Assembly (NCBI GenBank): GCA_021414045.1
Contig: JAIOPF010000206.1
Coordinates: 1 to 10,703, forward strand
Length of the DNA: 10,703 nt
From: Deltaproteobacteria bacterium
GTDB taxonomy: Bacteria; UBA10199; DSSB01
Reading direction: 5' to 3'
The notes below the pieces were generated by a model. It saw nothing but the letters and a program-made list of their open reading frames with translations, did no database searches and was not told the DNA's origin. Below are positions 1 through 6,000 of this stretch, piece after piece (positions within the stretch are counted from its first letter, which is position 1; every line of letters starts with the position of its first letter). A program made the translations under genes and the position numbers.

Positions 1-1277
1 ACTGCAAGGACGATTGTCCGGAAGACGTCGCCAAGACGGCCCCCGGCGCTTGTGGTTGCGGCGTTGCCGATACGGACTCGGACGGAGATGGCGCTCCCAA
101 TTGCCATGATAATTGTCCCGAGGATTCCTCTAAAATTGAGGCCGGCATCTGCGGCTGCGGCGTCTCCGATACCGATTCCGACGGAGACGGCACCGCGAAT
201 TGCAACGACAATTGCCCAGATGATTCCTATAAAACCGAAGCTGGCGTCTGTGGTTGCGGCGTCGCTGATACCGATTCCGACGGGGATGGCACATCGGACT
301 GCGACGACAACTGCCCGAACGACCCTGATAAAATAGGTTCGGGAGTCTGTGGCTGCGGGGAAGCAGATACCGACAGCGATGGAGACGGAGTCGCCAACTG
401 CGACGACGAATGCCCTAGAGATCCCGCGAAGACTTCCCCGGACATCTGTGGCTGTGGAAACTCGGATTTCGACTCGGATGGAGACGGCATCGCGGATTGC
501 AATGACGGTTGTTCCGAGGATTCCGGCAAGACCTCGCCAGGCATCTGCGGCTGCGGTCACTCGGATGCGGATACTGACGGAGATGGTACCGCCAATTGCA
601 ATGATGGTTGTTCCAACGACGCCTCCAAGGTCGAGCCGGGCATCTGCGGTTGCGGCCAACCTGACACCGATACGGACGGAGACGGTGCCGCCAATTGCAA
701 CGACGACTGTCCCGAGGATGCGCAGAAGACCAGTCCGGGCATTTGCGGCTGTGGGACTCTAGATACCGATACCGACGAAGACGGAACCCCCAACTGCAAC
801 GATGGTTGCGTCACTGATCCCAATAAAACCGAACCCGGCGTCTGTGGCTGCGAGGTCGCGGATACCGACGCCGATGCCAATGGGATCGCTGATTGTATCC
901 AACCTCCTCCGACCGGTTGCGAGGACGGGGATAGCGATGGTGACGGTATTTGCGACGGACAAGATAACTGCCGTAACTCTCCTAACTCCGACCAGGCTGA
1001 TTCCGATCAGAACGGTACGGGTGACGCCTGTCAAGAGAAGGGTGGAGACTCCGGAGTCGGCCCGACCGGGCCTACCCCGCCACGTTGCTTGCAGGGTTCG
1101 CGCGACACCGGAACGGGCAGCAACGGTTGCGATGGCTGGGGTTGTTCCTTGAGTGACGCGGGAGAAGGCCCTGGGTTGCGTGGTTTCTTAACCACTTCCC
1201 TCATGGTTCTCTTCTCAGGGGCGTGGATCGTCTATCTACGAAGGGTTCCGAGTAAGGTACGACGAAGTCGCCGCTAA
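1..1277 (+). CDS. Secreted Cys/Asp-repeat (TSP3/MopE-like) surface protein, 3' part
   Basis: The gene is open from the left edge (codons begin at base 3) and ends at TAA 1275-1277, giving 424 visible residues; the start and signal peptide lie outside. It contains eight complete 33-residue repeats of the form CGCGxxDTDxDGDGxxNCxDxCPxDxxKxxPGx, with a partial copy before and a decayed one after. A more classical thrombospondin type 3-like stretch follows at about 918-1031 (DGDSDGDGICDGQDNC, then DQADSDQNGTGDAC). The Asp-Gly ladders are typical calcium ligands and the paired Cys suggest disulphides, so an extracellular, calcium-stabilised stalk is inferred. The C-terminus has a Cys motif (GCDGWGCS), a hydrophobic helix (FLTTSLMVLFSGAWIVYL) and an Arg/Lys tail. 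This tripartite arrangement resembles MYXO-CTERM sorting signals, implying processing and outer-surface anchoring. The specific function and any N-terminal domain are unknown. Confidence 0.9.
   Translation, partial: CKDDCPEDVAKTAPGACGCGVADTDSDGDGAPNCHDNCPEDSSKIEAGICGCGVSDTDSDGDGTANCNDNCPDDSYKTEAGVCGCGVADTDSDGDGTSDCDDNCPNDPDKIGSGVCGCGEADTDSDGDGVANCDDECPRDPAKTSPDICGCGNSDFDSDGDGIADCNDGCSEDSGKTSPGICGCGHSDADTDGDGTANCNDGCSNDASKVEPGICGCGQPDTDTDGDGAANCNDDCPEDAQKTSPGICGCGTLDTDTDEDGTPNCNDGCVTDPNKTEPGVCGCEVADTDADANGIADCIQPPPTGCEDGDSDGDGICDGQDNCRNSPNSDQADSDQNGTGDACQEKGGDSGVGPTGPTPPRCLQGSRDTGTGSNGCDGWGCSLSDAGEGPGLRGFLTTSLMVLFSGAWIVYLRRVPSKVRRSRR
51..842 (+). repeat. Eight in-frame 99-bp coding repeats
   Basis: Each unit starts at a TGT/TGC codon of the CGCG motif: 51, 150, 249, 348, 447, 546, 645 and 744, with a ninth, degenerate start at 843 (CGCE, DADANG). 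The period is exactly 33 codons with no indel. DNA identity between copies is moderate and synonymous positions differ, so the array is old rather than a recent expansion. Copy 8 has DTDTDEDG instead of DGDG, and the later copies replace CP by CS or CV, so decay increases toward the 3' end. Confidence 0.92.
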
Positions 1278-1295
1278 GGTCGGCTTCGTTTGTTT

Positions 1296-1337
1296 GGGCC
1301 GCTTTAGGTTTGAAACCTGAAGCGGCCCATTTTTTTT
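1296..1337 (+). terminator. Rho-independent terminator after the repeat protein
   Basis: GGGCCGCTTTAGGTTT (1296-1311) pairs with AAACCTGAAGCGGCCC (1313-1328) with one T-G wobble, and is followed by A and eight T (1330-1337). Allowing a normal 3-5 nt loop, the stem is about 14 bp. It lies 18 bp after the stop at 1277. On the minus strand the stem is followed by AAACAAAC, not T, so it serves the plus-strand gene only. A second, weaker 9-bp stem (1262-1270 with 1281-1289, loop 10) spans the stop codon itself. Confidence 0.88.
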
Positions 1338-1364
1338 GTTTGGAATCGGAGGACGGTGACTTTC

Positions 1365-1880
1365 TTAGGGCCGTCCTTCCGGGGGCGGCGGAGGTCCCTC
1401 CGGTCCAGGCCCCTCGCGCGGAGGCGGGCCGCCACGCGGACCCCGCCCACCTGGAGGTGGAGGGCCTTTTTCGAGAAGTCCCGCCAGCGATTGCCGCTCC
1501 TCGGCATTGAGCTGCGAGGCCAATTCCATTACCACTTGGGCCATTTGAGCCTGCATCTGGCCGTGCAACTCGTGCAATTGACCGGTCTTGGCTTGGTAAG
1601 CCGTCGCGTCGAATCGCGGCGACGTCAGGATTTGCAAGATTTCCCGACGGGTGGCGTCGATCTTGTCGGCCGTGTCGCGGTTTTTCTCGTGAAGCGACCG
1701 CATCGCCTCGGAAAAAAGCCTTTCATGCTCGGGGCTGAGTGTGCCCCGTAATTCGGGCGGCGGAGGAAAATGCGGAGGAGGTCGACGGCAGCCCTTGAAG
1801 AAAAATCCTACCGTCATTCCGATTAAAAGCAGGTTAAGCGCGAGGGATATCCCAAAAATGATTTTGAGTTTGTTCACCAT
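1365..1880 (-). CDS. Membrane-anchored periplasmic metal/stress sensor (Heavy-metal_resist, CnrX/ZraP-like)
   Basis: A 171-residue protein. Residues 6-28 form an N-terminal membrane anchor, followed by a positively charged Cys-Arg-Arg and a short Pro linker (34-42). A helical hairpin domain (about 48-138) has the pattern of the CnrX/ZraP/CpxP-type Heavy-metal_resist family: LSPEHERLF, a long charged helix, LTSPRFD at the turn, and a second helix ending LNAEERQSLAGLL. Possible metal ligands are His37, His52, His64, His103, His106 and Met109/113/118, the LHELHGQM segment being most like the metal site of CnrX. The tail from 139 is almost all Pro/Gly/Arg and is probably disordered. The ATG overlaps the stop of the upstream anti-sigma gene (ATGGTGA), so the two are translationally coupled. 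In the known CnrYXH system such a protein binds metal in the periplasm and signals to the anti-sigma factor. The metal specificity here cannot be read from sequence. Confidence 0.8.
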   Translation of the reverse strand: MVNKLKIIFGISLALNLLLIGMTVGFFFKGCRRPPPHFPPPPELRGTLSPEHERLFSEAMRSLHEKNRDTADKIDATRREILQILTSPRFDATAYQAKTGQLHELHGQMQAQMAQVVMELASQLNAEERQSLAGLLEKGPPPPGGRGPRGGPPPREGPGPEGPPPPPEGRP

Positions 1881-2203
1881 AAAACATTTTCCTCATGATA
1901 AAGGAGCGAAGCCAAGTCGGGTGTCGTTCCGCTCGTCGAAAGATCAGCCCTCAAATAGAAGCCGGCGATGAAACCCAGGACCAAAAGACTGGCCAAGGCG
2001 AAGGCGGGGCGTGGGCGCCATAGCCCGCGCAACCAATCGGAGAAGCCCAATTCGGCGGGCTCTTCCGCTATCAAGGGAGTCACCTCGAGGGAGGCGGCGA
2101 GGATGCGTTCCGCCAAGCCTTCCCGGGGCGGGACTTTACCCTGGCTTTTGAGCAGGAGTTCCAATTGAGGATTGCAGGGCCTTGAGCCGAAGTCCCAGGA
2201 CAT
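1874..2203 (-). CDS. Short single-pass anti-sigma factor (CnrY-like arrangement)
   Basis: 109 residues. The cytoplasmic part contains PPREGLAERILAA (about 25-37), a phrase common near the start of anti-sigma factors. One transmembrane helix (about 66-84, AFALASLLVLGFIAGFYL) follows a basic segment (WRPRP), then about 25 periplasmic residues. There is no HxxxCxxC zinc motif, so it is not a ZAS-type factor; size and topology match short anti-sigma factors such as CnrY. The identification rests mainly on context: it sits between an ECF sigma gene and a periplasmic sensor, overlapping both. The chosen ATG at 2203 overlaps the sigma gene by 68 bp. A TTG at 2164 is a possible later start, which would begin just before the conserved LELLLKSQGKVPP segment. 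Confidence 0.72.
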   Translation of the reverse strand: MSWDFGSRPCNPQLELLLKSQGKVPPREGLAERILAASLEVTPLIAEEPAELGFSDWLRGLWRPRPAFALASLLVLGFIAGFYLRADLSTSGTTPDLASLLYHEENVLW

Positions 2204-2672
2204 CGGCCGCTTCTTGGTTGCTTAATCCTTCCCAAAAACAGAGCGTCAAGGCGGCGCGCTGTCTTTCCGGAAGCTCGCCGAGGGCTTTGTTCAGCGCTTG
2301 GTGCTGTTCCCGCTCGGCCATATTCGATTCCACCGAGGGAGCGGCGTCCGGGTGAATCTCGAAACTTTCTTGAGAGACTTCTCGCCCTCTCTTGCCCAGA
2401 CGATCGAGGCAGGCGTTGACGACGACGCGGTAGAACCAGGTGCTCCACTTCGTATTTTTTTGCGGATTGAATTTCTTGGGATCCTGCCAAAATTTCAAAT
2501 AGGCGTTCTGCACGATTTCCTCGGCCTCGTCTCCATTTCTCAAGAGTCGGTAGGCGACCGCAAAGAACCGGTCCGAATATTTCCTCACCAGTTCGGAGAA
2601 GGCGGCATGGTCTCCCAGGGCGGCCTTTCGGGCCCAATCCTCGTCGGAGCATGGAGAGCTTGGAATGGCCAT
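2136..2672 (-). CDS. ECF-family RNA polymerase sigma factor (RpoE/CnrH-like)
   Basis: 178 residues. Region 2 runs about 22-90: AFSELVRKYSDRFFAVAYRL, then GDEAEEIVQNAYLKFW and the -10 recognition segment TKWSTWFYRVVVNACLDRLGK. A variable linker precedes region 4 (about 122-170), with LGELPERQRAALTLCFWEGL and the helix-turn-helix SNQEAADVLGLRLKALQS. This is a clear ECF sigma factor, first in an operon with an anti-sigma gene and a metal-type sensor, and is presumed to autoactivate that operon and other targets. The ATG at 2672 is the first possible start, because an in-frame TAG lies two codons upstream. No good Shine-Dalgarno lies close to it (AGGAG at 2709-2705 is about 32 nt away). The end is odd: after KALQS, where relatives usually have a basic S/R-A-R-x-x-L helix, this protein reads SIGTPAQKPG and stops, inside the anti-sigma gene. 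Confidence 0.9.
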   Translation of the reverse strand: MAIPSSPCSDEDWARKAALGDHAAFSELVRKYSDRFFAVAYRLLRNGDEAEEIVQNAYLKFWQDPKKFNPQKNTKWSTWFYRVVVNACLDRLGKRGREVSQESFEIHPDAAPSVESNMAEREQHQALNKALGELPERQRAALTLCFWEGLSNQEAADVLGLRLKALQSSIGTPAQKPG

Positions 2673-3000
2673 GAGCTACATTATTACGGCAACTTCGCCG
2701 CCGACTCCTAATGAATTAAAGTATTTACTAATGATACGGGGCAGCTCGGGAAAACCTTCTGGCCGGGCCAAAAAAAAGAATTGCGGGGTGGACCCGGCGG
2801 CAAATGGAGAAGGCCTGTGTCTCATGCTGGGAGCAACGAAAATGAATGCCATACGATAATAGCATCAGGGAACAGGTACGGGGGTACCATTCTGTCCTAT
2901 CTCGGCACTCCCACCTTCAAATTCATTTCTTAATTTCGCGAAGCGCGCCTGGCCGGCGGGTCGACGGATCGCTTCGCAACGGAAAAGGAATAGGTTCCCT
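2673..3000. promoter_or_regulatory. Divergent intergenic region between the ECF operon and the giant gene
   Basis: I see no credible gene in these 328 bp. They hold a direct repeat CTAATGA (2708-2714 and 2728-2734, period 20 bp) just upstream of the sigma gene; a small inverted repeat GGTAC-gggg-GTACC at 2875-2888; a possible plus-strand -10 hexamer GATAAT at 2855-2860 without a convincing -35; and an 8-bp hairpin GCGAAGCG/CGCTTCGC (2938-2945 with 2970-2977). AAGGAA at 2985-2990 is the likely ribosome binding site for GTG 3001. Promoters for both directions must lie here, but neither is identified firmly. Confidence 0.45.
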
Positions 3001-6000
3001 GTGGGCATCCCTCTGTTTCCTAGCGCCTTACTGCGCGATTTTAGCCAAACTCCCGCCGACGCGGCCGACCCGCATTCTCCCTCCCCGGGCTTCGGCGCCC
3101 AGGCGCACTCCCAGAATTCCGACGGTTTTTCTCCCTTAGCCGTGATCGCCTCGCTGGTGGCCGACGGCGGCGACTTGTCCGCCATTCCCGACTCGAAACG
3201 GGCCGACCTCGCCAAGAAAATGGGAGCGGCGAATTTCAATGCCTTACTCGCTCTTGCCCAGGAAAGAGATCCCCAGCTCTTTGGCGAAGGCTTGCTGCAA
3301 ATTGGTGCGCAACTGGAAGAACAGGAGAAACTCGAGTGGGCGCTCAAACTTTACGGAACTCTGAGCCAAATTCCCGCCTTCGCCGAAGTGCGGGAACGCG
3401 CGCAAAAACGCCTCGATGCCGTGACGGGGAAGGGCGGATTCGGCGCTAGGGCCGAGTTTTTGCTCAAGCGACTGACCAAGGACGCGACGGATCCCAAGAC
3501 CATCGTTCCGATGTTGGCGGGCACCGCCGTGGCTGGCCTCGTCAAGACCGCGGCCTTGGCAAAATTTGCGGGCATGAGCGGCGAGGCTTGGTATGCGCGG
3601 GGTTTCGGTGCCAAGGCGGCGGCGAACCTCTTGGCCTATGGCGCGGAGGTCCCGGTCTTCGCCCTCTCCGGCCGAGGCTTGAGACAAATCGGTAGAACGG
3701 AAAATTCTAATCCCGAACCCGGCGTCGGGCAAGAATTGGCCGGGGCCGCGATCACCTTGGGCTTGCTCAAAACCTTCAGCTTCGCCGGAAATCAAGCCTA
3801 TGCGAAATTGCACGCCGTCAACGAGTTCGGCGTCGCGACGCGCCTGGCAGGCATGTCCCGTTTCAACCAAGGCGCCATCGCCCAGTCCTCGATGTTCACC
3901 GGTCTCTTGGCCGCCCATCGGCTGGAAGAACAGGTGGGATTGAAGGAACACGTCGACGGCGCCACGACGGTGACCGATACATTGGCCTCGATGGTGAGCA
4001 TGGGAGTGGGAGCGCATTTGGGGAATCAGGCCTTGGGTCATGGTTATGCGCGGTGGAACCGGGAGATGGCGCTGCGTACCCAAGCCGCCGAGAAGCAATT
4101 GGAGAGCCCTCGTCGTCTTTCCTCCACGATCGGCAATCCTCTCTTGGCTCCGATGTGGATGATGATGGGCACGGGAGGACCGGGCGGATTTCCCTCGGGC
4201 GAAGGCCGTGCAAGCGGGGAGCTGGACGAGATTGCCGTGAGTGGTCCGCGTTCGACCGAATCGGTCATTAAAAATTCCTATAACCATAGCGGCACGGACC
4301 TGGAGGTCGAATTGGCGTCGTCCTCGCCGATAGCGGACGGCGAAAAGCAATCGAAGGAAATATTGAGCGTCTTCCTGGATATTTTCTACACCGGGGAGGA
4401 AGAGGGAAAACCGCTGACCGGCGATATCGCCCGACGTTTGCGGGAAGACCGGAACCTACGAGGTTCGATTTTGGGCATGGGTAAGAAGATCGAAGTGCGT
4501 TTCGACGCCGAAACCCGCAAGATCTTGTCCCTGAAGGCTTTTGCGGGGATAGAGAAGATTTTAGATTTATTGGATACCTCGCGAAATTCGCAGGCGCAGG
4601 TCCAGGTGGAGTCGGCCGTCCGACCCGTGGTTCCCGCTCCTCCGCCATCGCCCGAGGAAACGCAAGAGGATCGGTCGCCTCCTGTTTTGTTTTCTAAAAT
4701 AGAAGCGAACGCAGAGGATGTATGGGCACCGGTGATCAACCGAGCCATCCTGTTAATGGCGAAAGTGGAGCTGAGGGGTGGCGATGGCCAAGCTTTGGCG
4801 GCGGATCTATCGCTAGGTCAGGTGCTCCGGCGCGACGGAGAATTGTCCTACGCCAACGAACTTTTCGAAGCTTGCGAAAAGGCAATGAGAGAAAATAGTT
4901 CTGTCCAACAAATTGATTTTGTCCGCATACGGGAACTCGTCCGAGCGAAACGTCGAGGGTTGGGGGAGGCTCCTGAGGCGACGCTCACGGAAAATTCGCT
5001 CGCCTTTAGCGAAGATGAAATCAAACCTTATCTGTTCATTGTTCCGGAAAACCTTAAGACCCTCCGGTCGATGGGCGGGCAATGGAATTTTCTTGCCGCT
5101 CGGAGCGAGCGGTTGTTTGAGAAGCTCAATAAGGCTTCTAAAAGTCGGTCAATTAGCATCCGGTTGTATGGCCTAAGAAATCTCAACTCCATTACCAGTT
5201 TTCTGAATCGAGGTTCTACCGCCGAACAGCGTCTTCTTTGGTTGGTGGAGCTCGAATCGGCCGTATCGCCAGAAAGCGATCCGAAAGTCCTAGTGGATTT
5301 GCACGAGAAGCTGGAGCCTTGGCTGGCCAGGGGAGAAATGGAGGTGCCGGTGAGGCCTGAGGAAAATCCCAGCGCGAGAAGGGCCAGCCCCTTGCCGCGG
5401 GTCGAGTTGAATTCGCGAGCGCAAATCCTTCGTGCCATGGAATTTTTCTCGAAAAGGAACGGCGATTGGCGCCTCGTTTACGTCAAGGCGAAAGAAATCT
5501 CCGATCGTCTCGCCGTGGAAGGCCAGAGACTCGACTCAGAAACCGCTTCCGCGGCCCAGGAGACTTTGAGCGACGTCATGAGCGACATGCTCGATTTGGC
5601 CAAAGAGGGATCCGGAATGACATCCCTCAAGGCCATGCGGTGGTTGGCGTGTTTTGAAGACGCGCTAGCGGGGAAAATCACTTGGGAAGAATTTGAGGCC
5701 ATCGATCCCTTGTCATTATTCAAGTCGTCGAGGAACGAGCCGACTCCCGTCCCGCCCGCTCATTCCCAAATTTCCGAGAATATCTCCCCAGTGGAGCGGG
5801 AATCCCCGGAACAACCCGTTCCAGAAGCTGGCCCGAACGTGTCACCGGGGCCATCGGAGCATGTCATTCATTTGACTCGAAAAATCATCCGCCTGATTCC
5901 TTTGCAGAAATTCATCATGGATTTGCTTAAAAAATCAGAAGAGCCTTTGCAGGCGGGCAAAATTGTGCGGCTCGTGCAGAAATTCCCCGGCACCGAAGTT

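Noticed and set aside
51..842. CRISPR-like array
   Set aside because: The 99-bp units are in-frame coding repeats with no unique spacers.
52..1152. Long open frames on both strands overlapping the repeat protein
   Set aside because: They arise from the repetitive, biased codons of the 99-bp array; the frame from base 3 alone gives a coherent Cys/Asp repeat and a proper C-terminus.
1351..1376. GGACGG/CCGTCC hairpin around the stop of the sensor gene as a minus-strand terminator
   Set aside because: The stem is only 6 bp with a 14-nt loop and no T-run follows on the minus strand.
2846..3139. A plus-strand open frame crossing the giant gene's start
   Set aside because: There is no ribosome binding site, its composition is Arg/Pro/Ser-rich, and it runs out of frame over coding sequence that is clearly read from 3001.
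3244..4350. A 368-codon minus-strand open frame, and similar ones at 6619-7773
   Set aside because: They are antisense shadows of the giant gene with low-complexity, Arg/His/Gly-rich translations and no domain-like pattern.
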